Source: an uncultured Lachnospiraceae bacterium (lineage in GTDB: Bacteria; Bacillota; Clostridia; Lachnospirales; Lachnospiraceae). Taken from it: a DNA stretch of 64,000 nt. Shown here one piece after another: positions 44,124 to 51,717 of this stretch. Both the position numbers and the translations under genes were made by a program. The notes under the pieces are model-generated. The model searched no databases and was not told the DNA's origin. It saw only the letters and a list, made by a program, of their open reading frames with translations. The stretch spans positions 3,175 to 67,174 of the forward strand of contig CAJTQO010000010.1 in the NCBI GenBank assembly GCA_910578405.1. The letters are read 5' to 3'. The number at the start of each line of letters is the position of its first letter. Position 1 is the stretch's first letter.

Positions 44124-45347
44124 TCATTCCACCCCGCAGCACCTTGAAATGTATTCCCGGATATACTGCCTCATTGTTACAAGCCCAGGCGATATGTGGG
44201 AAATACGCGCTTTTGTTTCATACTTTTCCAATCCAAGCGCTTTTACCACACAAGGATAAACAGGAAAATTGTTAATCCGCAGCGTGCCAAATTCCAGGTT
44301 CAGCTCTTCTTCTGTGAATTCATCTACACAGTCTATTTCTAGAACGCGCAGAATCCTTTTTACATACTCATAAATGACAATATTTTTGGGATGGTTATGT
44401 GTATAAAACAACTGTTCCCTTTTATAATGCTCTCTGATATAGTCAACAATCGGCACATCGACCAGTTTTTCCCTTGCACATAGATTTTCAATGGATTTCC
44501 TGCACCTGGTTTCTATTTTTTCTTTAGGCACGAAGTCATCCTTACTAATTAATTGGATGATTTCCTCCGTTCCTTTTTTATCCTCCAGCAACATGTCTAC
44601 AATGACATCTGTATATGGAAAACTTTTTTCATCCATATTTTTCAAATACTTTCCTTCATCAGAATCATACTGGATAAAATAGCCATCAAAATAGAGGTTA
44701 TGAATACATACTTTCCTGCATCCCTTTCCCATCCCTTCAGCAATGTGAGCAGTCCCCAATTTTGCGCTATACCGGTTATCTTCCCGTACACATTGGAAAA
44801 TAAACAAATCCACCAGCTTCATAATCTCATCCGAATACAATACTTTTTCAATATGCGCTTCGTCTTTATAAAGATGCACGGGCGGAACTCTCAAAAGTAT
44901 ATAACGCCTTCTGAATTCCTCATTGTATTCCATCATATTGGCCATAATATCAATCTGGCAGTTTCCATAGATTAACGCAACTTGCTTTCTATCCCTCACT
45001 TCCTTTAAATAAGCCGCTATATCTTCTGCACGAAAACAATAAAGCAAGTCATTTAACCGGATTTCTTCCATCATTAACATATGGTAAGGCAGGAAATCCA
45101 TACAAAGCCTCAAACCTTTTTCTAACAGCAGGCGGGAAACTTCCATCCACCGCCCGCAGGCAATAATAACCAGGCATCCGGCCGGCTTAGATTCCAAAAC
45201 TTTCTTTCCATCCACAATTTCCATATGTTTCTTTTCCGGATCCGAATCCAGAAACCCCAAAATCTCGTAACTTTTCCTTAAGGCATAATAGGCGCCCATC
45301 CCCCGGGTTCCCGACCCCCATATTACAATCTGGTCTTTCAATTTCAT
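44124..45347 (-). CDS. Rossmann module fused to a WcbI-like domain
   Basis: A 407-residue protein whose ATG at 45347 overlaps the preceding TAA (TAATG). Residues 1-85 are the recurrent module (IVIWGSGTRGMGAYYAL, FLDSDPEKK). Residues about 120-400 carry the WcbI pattern, with the characteristic ALIYGNCQIDIMANMM and later VCIHNLYFDGYF and THNHPKNIV. WcbI of Burkholderia is a capsule protein thought to transfer acetyl groups. The GNCQ cysteine is likely catalytic, by analogy with esterase-like acyltransferases. Sugar acylation is the best guess. Confidence 0.75.
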   Translation of the reverse strand: MKLKDQIVIWGSGTRGMGAYYALRKSYEILGFLDSDPEKKHMEIVDGKKVLESKPAGCLVIIACGRWMEVSRLLLEKGLRLCMDFLPYHMLMMEEIRLNDLLYCFRAEDIAAYLKEVRDRKQVALIYGNCQIDIMANMMEYNEEFRRRYILLRVPPVHLYKDEAHIEKVLYSDEIMKLVDLFIFQCVREDNRYSAKLGTAHIAEGMGKGCRKVCIHNLYFDGYFIQYDSDEGKYLKNMDEKSFPYTDVIVDMLLEDKKGTEEIIQLISKDDFVPKEKIETRCRKSIENLCAREKLVDVPIVDYIREHYKREQLFYTHNHPKNIVIYEYVKRILRVLEIDCVDEFTEEELNLEFGTLRINNFPVYPCVVKALGLEKYETKARISHISPGLVTMRQYIREYISRCCGVE

Positions 45348-46138
45348 TACCCCTGCATCTTTATCATTTTTTTCATATCGGCAAAACATTTGCCGTTTTT
45401 GCTGTTCCTGTGATACAGATAGGACTGCGCAAACCAACTGTATTTACTTTTAAAGTATAAACGGAGCCATTTGTCGTCCAGCTTTTTGTCTGTAAAAAGA
45501 TGCAGGTCGTCACACAAATTGTAATAATTTACCCCATATTGCCCTGCAATGTACCGACATGTCATTTCACTATAAAAAACCACATGCTGCCCCGTCTGCG
45601 GCACATAATACCACCAGCGGGAAAATGGTTTATACCTTAGCCCTTTGTCATAAAGCAGAGTAGAGAACAACAAACTGCCTGCCAATTGAAATAAATGCTC
45701 CAATTCCTTTTTGGGTTCCGTAAAATGCTCGAATAACTCAAAGGCTGTAACCAATTCTATTTTTTCTTCTTCCCGGTATTCAAAGCCTCTGGCAAACAGG
45801 TTTTCGGAATACTTATCCTGCCACAGCCAATTATATCCGACATCACGCATCATACGTGTAAATACGCCATACCCCCCGCCATAATCAAGAAAAGACGCCT
45901 TTTTATCAAAAACTTTATCCACAAGAGCGTTGGCGCACAGCGCGTTTCTGACATTCCTAACCATAATCCCTGTGTCCGCACAAGTAATGGAGTCCTGGTA
46001 TGCTTCATCCAGCCAGTAAGGCGTCTGTGTATAAATAAGGCCACAGTTACGGCATTGGTAATATTGGACTACAAACTTGTTCAATAGCTTTCCTTTAAAA
46101 ATCCCATATCCTTTTTTACCACACAATGGGCATTCCAT
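45347..46138 (-). CDS. zinc-ribbon class I methyltransferase
   Basis: A 263-residue protein starting at the ATG at 46138 behind GGAGGG. The N-terminus is a four-cysteine ribbon (MECPLCGKKG and YYQCRNCGLIYTQTPYW), a frequent prefix of sugar C-methyltransferases. A SAM domain follows (FLDYGGGYGVFTRMMRDVG, ELVTAFELFEHF). TGQHVVFYSEMT suggests a relative of methyltransferases in O-antigen clusters. The substrate is unknown. Confidence 0.82.
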   Translation of the reverse strand: MECPLCGKKGYGIFKGKLLNKFVVQYYQCRNCGLIYTQTPYWLDEAYQDSITCADTGIMVRNVRNALCANALVDKVFDKKASFLDYGGGYGVFTRMMRDVGYNWLWQDKYSENLFARGFEYREEEKIELVTAFELFEHFTEPKKELEHLFQLAGSLLFSTLLYDKGLRYKPFSRWWYYVPQTGQHVVFYSEMTCRYIAGQYGVNYYNLCDDLHLFTDKKLDDKWLRLYFKSKYSWFAQSYLYHRNSKNGKCFADMKKMIKMQG

Positions 46139-46189
46139 ATTTTCCCTCCTGTCCTTTTCCATGGCCCTTTATCCTTTCCGCAAAACTGC

Positions 46190-46675
46190 CTACCTCTTCT
46201 CCAAACATAAAATAAACTTAAGATATACAAACCCATCCCGCTCTACCAGTTCATCTGGAAGCGCATCTATTTTAGGCTCTAAGCCATTCTTTTCAGCCAC
46301 TTTGAGAATTCTTTCTTCTAAAGCATCCACACTATAAAACCTTCCGGAACGGAGCCCCGCCCTGCAGTCTGTCCGAATGCATTCCAAAGCCCCTTCATCC
46401 GCATAACCCTTTTTATAATAATTAGGGGATACGGTACACAAATGCTTCTCGTGCATATATAAAGGCACAATCACAGCCTTCCCACCCTTTTTCAAAACCC
46501 TTGCCGCCTCAGAAATAAACCGGGTATCCGCATCCCCTGCAAACGTCTCAAATGCAGACTGCATGGAAATAGCCCGGACAGAAGAATCGGCAAAATGCAT
46601 ATGAGTGGCGTCCTCTTGCAGATAATAATCCAAATGACTATACGCTCCTTCCTCCAAATCCAATCCGTAAGCCAT
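46190..46675 (-). CDS. methyltransferase-like C-terminal part of a second TAG-split gene
   Basis: 161 residues from the first ATG (46675), but the coding frame clearly extends upstream to a TAG at 46760-46762. It reads D-W-G-K-D-D-I-Y-I-D-I-G-A-A-G-S-P-F directly after the stop, which is SAM motif I. No ATG, GTG or TTG lies in that upstream stretch, so a separately initiated protein would lack its cofactor site. The rest (SAFETFAGDADTRFISEAARVLKKGGKAVIV) is a class I methyltransferase. Together with the upstream frame it makes one 380-residue protein. This is either a broken gene or a product of readthrough. Confidence 0.75.
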   Translation of the reverse strand: MAYGLDLEEGAYSHLDYYLQEDATHMHFADSSVRAISMQSAFETFAGDADTRFISEAARVLKKGGKAVIVPLYMHEKHLCTVSPNYYKKGYADEGALECIRTDCRAGLRSGRFYSVDALEERILKVAEKNGLEPKIDALPDELVERDGFVYLKFILCLEKR

Positions 46676-46759
46676 TATTCCCCGCCGTTCACGCAGCCAC
46701 TTCGCAAAGGGACTTCCCGCTGCGCCTATATCTATGTAAATGTCATCCTTTCCCCAATC

Positions 46760-47332
46760 CTAAAAGCCGAGCATTTTATCCACTGCATAGTATTCCATCA
46801 TCTTCCTGCGGTACCGCACATTATGTCGCTTATGGTATATTTCCTCAAATCCCATTTCCTTTTCCATAGCCAGCAGCCCGCTCTCTTCAAACCATTCCGC
46901 CCTTTCCACATCTACATACTGTCTCAGAGCTTTTTCTATTTGCCCTAACATTTTATTATTTATTCCAGACGCCCTTGGAGCTGTGTCATAATGCAACAAT
47001 GCATCATAATATTCCAACTCTAAAACATATATGTAGTCCTCCAGTTCCTTCAGGCCCAACCCTTCCAACTGTCTCCTGACAGCATCAAACTGAGCGGTTG
47101 AAATTAATACAAAATAACCCTCAGAAACCCGTTTGGGATCCAGCGTTTCCCTGCCGTGGAATAATCCGGCCTTTTGCTTCTCCACATCATTGTCAAAATA
47201 AACATAATCCCCGATTCCCAGCCCCTGCAAATATTCCTCTGCAACGCCTGACAAATTCCCTGTTCCAAATATGCCTATCTTACGCGGTGCGCTATTAATC
47301 TGTTTAATCCATTTATTGATATCCTCATTCAT
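46760..47332 (-). CDS. Rossmann module plus methyltransferase N-terminus, TAG-split gene
   Basis: 190 residues. The module occupies residues 15-105 (KIGIFGTGNLSGVAEEYL, YFDNDVEKQKAG, FVLISTAQFDAV). The remainder (EKEMGFEEIYHKRHNVRYRRKMMEYYAVDKMLGF) is the helical lead-in of a methyltransferase, and the sequence continues in the same frame after TAG 46760-46762 into SAM motif I. The stop is codon 191 of 381. The start at 47332 overlaps the previous gene by 8 bp, with GAAGGATGG upstream. Nothing else in the frame is damaged. Confidence 0.75.
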   Translation of the reverse strand: MNEDINKWIKQINSAPRKIGIFGTGNLSGVAEEYLQGLGIGDYVYFDNDVEKQKAGLFHGRETLDPKRVSEGYFVLISTAQFDAVRRQLEGLGLKELEDYIYVLELEYYDALLHYDTAPRASGINNKMLGQIEKALRQYVDVERAEWFEESGLLAMEKEMGFEEIYHKRHNVRYRRKMMEYYAVDKMLGF

Positions 47333-48086
47333 CTATTCCATCCTTCATGGCCATCTTATATGCTTCGTCTAAAGCCACTGCCTTCCTGTCACCGCTTTTT
47401 GCATACTGCACAAGTTCCTGGATAAATTCCCTAATTCCTGCACCTTTATAGGACAACTCTTTCAGAGTATCTTCATCCATCCCATTCCACTCTTCCCTGC
47501 TTAACCTGTCCTTTATTTCACGGGTATATCTGAAATACGGGGTATTAAGCGTGTAATGCATCGGATGGATATTAATTACCTTTAGTCCCGGAATATCAAA
47601 ATAATGCTTCGCTTTCTTAAAATCCAGAGGCTGTCTATTTAAAATATATGCGCCATCCTCAAAATACACCGGAAAACTGGCCATACCGGAACGATGGATA
47701 TAAGGTTGCGCCAAATCCAGACCGGCACATAAATTTGATTCATAGCATAATCCCTTTTCTGCCATTAAATCATATACATCATTGCTGGCATACCACCTAT
47801 GGCAGCGGAAAACTTTCGCATCCGGAACAATCTTAAGGCAGTAATCCACAATTTCTTCCATATTCCTGCCCTGGCTGCTTGGCAGGATGAAATTGGGATG
47901 AATCCCCAAATCAATCCTGTCCTTGAATCGGTGAATGACACCGCTTTCATGTGTGACAAAAACTGTGGGCCTAATATTATTTCTCATAAATAACTGTAAA
48001 GCGTCCTCTATTGCCGCTTCCGGCGCCCAGTCCAAATCTGTTGTAAAGCAGATATAATTGTCCTTTTTAAATATTTCCCTATTCAT
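47325..48086 (-). CDS. NodB-fold deacetylase-like protein
   Basis: A 253-residue protein starting at the ATG at 48086 behind AAAGGAAG. It opens with YICFTTDLDWAPEAAIEDAL, in which the Asp pair matches the first NodB metal motif. Next come RPTVFVTHESG, DLGIHPNFI, VFRCHRWYASNDVYDLM and VINIHPMHYTLNTPYF, supplying the His ligands. It is cytoplasmic. Such proteins in glycan clusters are annotated as polysaccharide deacetylases; the substrate might be an N-acetylated nucleotide sugar or glycan intermediate. It is distinct from the larger NodB-like protein at 32153. Confidence 0.72.
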   Translation of the reverse strand: MNREIFKKDNYICFTTDLDWAPEAAIEDALQLFMRNNIRPTVFVTHESGVIHRFKDRIDLGIHPNFILPSSQGRNMEEIVDYCLKIVPDAKVFRCHRWYASNDVYDLMAEKGLCYESNLCAGLDLAQPYIHRSGMASFPVYFEDGAYILNRQPLDFKKAKHYFDIPGLKVINIHPMHYTLNTPYFRYTREIKDRLSREEWNGMDEDTLKELSYKGAGIREFIQELVQYAKSGDRKAVALDEAYKMAMKDGIDE

Positions 48087-48100
48087 TTTGTCTTCTTCCT

Positions 48101-49333
48101 TTACAGCAGTTTTAAGCAATAATCCAAAATTTCCCCAATCAAAAGCACTTGGTTCTCAATGCCCTTTTTGCGGAATAAATGACTAATATAACGCACGTCA
48201 TAAGCCGGAATCAGAAGAATAGGGATATCTTCCAGCGCTAAATCGTCCTGCATATCATATACAAGGGCGTCCAAATACCTTTCCTCTTGCTTCATCTCTA
48301 CCAGATATCCCTTTATATCTACCTTCGCATTCAAATCACCCGCTGCAAAAGAGGCTATCTTTCCAGTTCCATATATATAAACTTCCTTAATCCCAAAATC
48401 CTTGAAATAGCTCTGTATTGTACCGCCATTTCGATATATCGTCATCCATTTCACTAATATATCTACATAGCTTTTATATTTATCCTCCGGCTTCGGAATA
48501 TGCACCAGATCATTCGTATCATGTATAATGGCCTTATCCACAAAAATCTCATCCGGTAAAAGATACTTCTCCTTTTTTCTTCCATCCAGTTCTATATCAT
48601 ACCGATATATCCTATGAGTCGTATTTGTACCTGTGCCATCCCTTCCAATATCCCTGGCATATCCTTTCACTGGTATAACGTGATAACCCATCCGGTTAAT
48701 TTGATATAATGACCAGTAAGTTGCCCATGTGTCTATATTCCCTTTCAATGCCTCATAGCTCATTGCGCTTATGTCATTCCCCGCTAATTCGAGCATGGCT
48801 TTTTTCTTCGGATTAGCCATTACCTTTTTTAAAAGCAATGGATCCCTTTGGAATCCTTCCCATCTGTCGCGCCATGTTCCAAAAGCCACACTGGACATTC
48901 GGTAAGCGAAAAAAATATCATACGGATATTTTTCCGGAACCAGCGTCCCATACCCTCCGCCGCATATGCTTACCACTTGGGGATTATTCCGGTATTTTGC
49001 AAAGCAGCTTTCCATCAACCCCTTATATCCGTCTGCCAGTACAACATCATCTTCCAACGCAACCGCCATCTCATGTCTTTGAAAAACATAATCCATCCCT
49101 TCCATAATAGAATTGGCAAGCCCTTTATTCTTTTTCGAAATATGTATCTCTGCCTCAATCAAATCCATACTTTTAACAAGGGCAGAAACTTTCTCCCAAT
49201 TTTCCCTGTCCTCTTCCTTGCGCAAGCCGTCCTGGAAGATATATATTTTGTCAAAGCCATTTCTTTTTATGCTTTCCATTACTTTCCTTGTATGTTCCGG
49301 CCTGATGTAAACAAATAACGCCAATCCTATCAT
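48101..49333 (-). CDS. GT2-like glycosyltransferase with C-terminal Rossmann-like module
   Basis: A 410-residue protein. The N-terminal 290 residues have a GT-A fold: LALFVYIRPEHTRKVMESI, KNKGLANSIMEGMDYVF and the metal site VALEDDVVLADGY. FGTWRDRW and a long acceptor region follow, as in sugar transferases of nonulosonic-acid clusters. Residues about 310-405 are the recurrent module (VYIYGTGKIASFAAGDL, ILLIPAYDVRYISHLFRKKG). It overlaps the recombinase-like gene by 4 bp (ATGA), so it is translated from the same message. Confidence 0.82.
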   Translation of the reverse strand: MIGLALFVYIRPEHTRKVMESIKRNGFDKIYIFQDGLRKEEDRENWEKVSALVKSMDLIEAEIHISKKNKGLANSIMEGMDYVFQRHEMAVALEDDVVLADGYKGLMESCFAKYRNNPQVVSICGGGYGTLVPEKYPYDIFFAYRMSSVAFGTWRDRWEGFQRDPLLLKKVMANPKKKAMLELAGNDISAMSYEALKGNIDTWATYWSLYQINRMGYHVIPVKGYARDIGRDGTGTNTTHRIYRYDIELDGRKKEKYLLPDEIFVDKAIIHDTNDLVHIPKPEDKYKSYVDILVKWMTIYRNGGTIQSYFKDFGIKEVYIYGTGKIASFAAGDLNAKVDIKGYLVEMKQEERYLDALVYDMQDDLALEDIPILLIPAYDVRYISHLFRKKGIENQVLLIGEILDYCLKLL

Positions 49334-49953
49334 TTCAATCCTGTCCCCTTCTCCTCCATCTCCCTCAACATCCCCGCCCTTTTATAAAACAAGGTGCTGG
49401 AAATATTACAAAGCTTCGCCGCTTCCCTGCCTTTAATCTCTTTACGCCTCCACATCTGGTACACCATCTCAAAATTCTCCGACCAAGGCGACTCGGGCCT
49501 GCCAAACTGTACCCCACGGCTCTTTGCCCGCTCTATTCCCACCTTCTGCCTTTGTTTGCGCGATGCCCATTCCATATCCGCCGCATACTCCAACATAGAA
49601 AGCACCACATCGCCGACTAACGTCCCACACTGTATTTTCCCTCTCCTTGTATCCACCAATGGCATGTCCAACACGACCACATCCACCTTTTTCTCTTTGG
49701 TTAGCGTCCTCCACTGCCTCCCAATCTCCCCGTAATCATCCCCCAGCATATCCAGGCTCTTCATATAAAGCAAATCCTTATCCCTTAGCTTCTTAAGAAG
49801 CTTCTGGTATTGCCGAAAACTGCTCTCCCCATCTTCCTGTCCATCTATAAAGATATCCCTATCCATTACCTGCATCTCATGCAGTGTGATTAACTCGCTA
49901 TCCACATCCTGCCCTTCAGACAATATACGGATATACCCATACACTTTCCCCAT
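49330..49953 (-). CDS. serine-recombinase-like protein lacking catalytic residues
   Basis: A 207-residue resolvase-family protein and first gene of the glycan operon, starting at 49953 behind AGGAGG. Aligned to gamma-delta resolvase, YGYARVST becomes YGYIRILS, so the nucleophile Ser10 is Leu11. The LDRLGR motif becomes LDMLGD, so Arg68 and Arg71 are Met69 and Asp72. Arg8 is kept (Arg9). The long helix region (RKQRQKVGIERAKSRGVQFGRPES) and a C-terminal helix-turn-helix (GREAAKLCNISSTLFYKRA) remain. It should bind DNA but not cut it. A regulatory role for the operon, perhaps at the palindrome in its own leader, is inferred. Confidence 0.85.
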   Translation of the reverse strand: MGKVYGYIRILSEGQDVDSELITLHEMQVMDRDIFIDGQEDGESSFRQYQKLLKKLRDKDLLYMKSLDMLGDDYGEIGRQWRTLTKEKKVDVVVLDMPLVDTRRGKIQCGTLVGDVVLSMLEYAADMEWASRKQRQKVGIERAKSRGVQFGRPESPWSENFEMVYQMWRRKEIKGREAAKLCNISSTLFYKRAGMLREMEEKGTGLK

Positions 49954-49982
49954 GGATATCCTCCTCTTTTCCTTTAAAATCC

Positions 49983-50000
49983 AAAAAAGTATACTTTTTT
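49983..50000. promoter_or_regulatory. 18-bp perfect palindrome in the glycan operon leader
   Basis: AAAAAAGTATACTTTTTT reads identically on both strands. It lies about 25 bp downstream of the expected transcription start and 30 bp before the first start codon, a position suited to a repressor. It could instead be a weak terminator hairpin. Confidence 0.6.
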
Positions 50001-50031
50001 AGATGAGTTTTTATAACTTAAAACTGAACCT

Positions 50032-50060
50032 ATTATATTACGATATGTTCAAAAAAGCAA
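50032..50060 (-). promoter_or_regulatory. promoter of the glycan operon
   Basis: On the minus strand TTGCTT (50055-50060), 17-bp spacer and a perfect TATAAT (50032-50037), about 80 bp before the recombinase-like gene. No other comparable promoter was noticed inside the following 33 kb. Confidence 0.72.
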
Positions 50061-50156
50061 GGAAAATGTTTCAGTTTTTTTATCAATTTCTTGTAAAAAT
50101 TCCAACCCAACAACGCGCAAAACAGGCAAAAGCAAAACGATGCGCCACACCGTTCT

Positions 50157-51581
50157 TTACGCCTGGCGTTTCCCCCCGCATTCCGCCCCATCCCAACAAT
50201 AAGTGCAAAGTTTGCATCGGTCAATCCCCACCGCTTCTATCATATCATCCAGCCGATGGTAACGCAGGGAAGTAAAATTCAACTGCTGCCGAATCCGCTC
50301 CACCATCTCCTGATACTCTTCCGACTCCGGATTGGAATACGCCTCTAAACGGGTAAACCGCCCCTCCCGCTCTATCTCTTTTAAAATCTGGCGGGTAATC
50401 AAGTCCATCTGTGAAGTGGAGCGGGAAAAATTCAGATATTTACATCCGTAAAGCAACGGCGGACACGCCGGGCGGATATGCACTTCCTTGGCGCCGCTCT
50501 GGTAGAGAAATTCCGTGGTTTCCCTCATTTGCGTCCCCCGTACAATGGAATCGTCTATCAAAAGCAGGCTCTTATCCTGAATCAAATCATGCACCGGAAT
50601 CAGCTTCATCTTTGCAATTAAATTCCGCTTGCTCTGTATGGTAGGCATAAAGGAACGGGGCCAGGTGGGCGTATACTTAATAAACGGCCTGGAGAAAGGG
50701 ATTCCCGATGCATTGGAATAACCAATGGCATGGGCCGTTCCCGAATCCGGCACTCCCGCCACAATGTCGGGGCGCGCATCATCCCTTTTGGCCAGCAAAG
50801 CCCCACAGTTGTAACGCATCTTTTCCACGCTAATCCCCTCGTAAGAAGAAGACGGATATCCATAATACACCCACAAAAATGTACAGATTTTCATCTCCTT
50901 GCCTGGAGCCGCCAGCGTTTCCACACCCTCTGGCATCACAATCACAATCTCTCCCGGCCCAAGTTCCCGCAGGCCGGCATACCCCAGATTTAAATAGGCG
51001 AAACTTTCAAAAGACACGCAATAAGCGTCTTCCTTCCTCCCCAATGCCACCGGCGTTCTTCCCATCCTGTCCCTGGCCGCATAGATTCCCTTTGGCGTCA
51101 TCAGCAGTATGGTCATGGAGCCGTCTATCATTTCCTGCGCATACCGAATCCCTTCCACCAGATTCTCTTTCTGGTTAATGATAGACGCTACCAGCTCCGT
51201 GGCATTGATATCCCCCCCGCTCATTTCCAGGAAGTGGGAATGCCCCGACTGGAAAAGCTGTTTTACAATTTCCTCTGTATTGTTAATTTTACCCACTGTC
51301 TCTATGGCATATGTTCCATGATGGGAACGGACAATCAATGGCTGCGGCTCATAATCAGAAATACAGCCAATGCCAAGATATCCTTTCATTTCATTTGAAT
51401 CTTTATCAAATTTCGTACGGAACGGCGCATTCTCAATGTTATGGATGGCACGGTCAAATCCTTTTTTCCCATAGACCGCCAATCCGGCCCTGCGGGTTCC
51501 CAAATGGGAATGATAATCCGTGCCAAAGAATAAATCAAATACACAGTCGTTCCTTGCTGCCACTCCAAAAAATCCGCCCAT
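50157..51581 (-). CDS. amidophosphoribosyltransferase-like protein (PurF homologue without N-terminal Cys)
   Basis: A 474-residue PurF homologue. In PurF the processed N-terminal Cys is the glutaminase nucleophile; here the start is MGGFFGVAAR, so no cysteine is available at that place. Other glutaminase-fold parts remain (HLGTRRAGLAVYG, GKINN), and the phosphoribosyltransferase loop LLLIDDSIVRGTQMRETTEFL with the PRPP motif is intact. The tail has a cysteine group (CKLCTYCWDGAEC). It may use ammonia, or catalyse a different transfer. It follows purC and purB on the same strand. The start at 51581 matches relatives that also begin MGGFFG. Confidence 0.85.
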   Translation of the reverse strand: MGGFFGVAARNDCVFDLFFGTDYHSHLGTRRAGLAVYGKKGFDRAIHNIENAPFRTKFDKDSNEMKGYLGIGCISDYEPQPLIVRSHHGTYAIETVGKINNTEEIVKQLFQSGHSHFLEMSGGDINATELVASIINQKENLVEGIRYAQEMIDGSMTILLMTPKGIYAARDRMGRTPVALGRKEDAYCVSFESFAYLNLGYAGLRELGPGEIVIVMPEGVETLAAPGKEMKICTFLWVYYGYPSSSYEGISVEKMRYNCGALLAKRDDARPDIVAGVPDSGTAHAIGYSNASGIPFSRPFIKYTPTWPRSFMPTIQSKRNLIAKMKLIPVHDLIQDKSLLLIDDSIVRGTQMRETTEFLYQSGAKEVHIRPACPPLLYGCKYLNFSRSTSQMDLITRQILKEIEREGRFTRLEAYSNPESEEYQEMVERIRQQLNFTSLRYHRLDDMIEAVGIDRCKLCTYCWDGAECGGKRQA

Positions 51582-51717
51582 ACTCTCTCGCACTAACCTC
51601 CATTATGCCGCGCTGCGGCTTCTACTTGCTGCCTTGCAAATATTCTAATGCGCGCAAACAGCCAGCCCCTCTTAGCCAACGCCCTTTGCCGCCTTAGAGT
51701 GACTGCCTGTTTTTACG

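Noticed and set aside
49954..50156. Invertible promoter controlled by the recombinase-like gene
   Set aside because: The leader has one palindrome but no separated pair of inverted repeats flanking the promoter, and the protein lacks catalytic residues.
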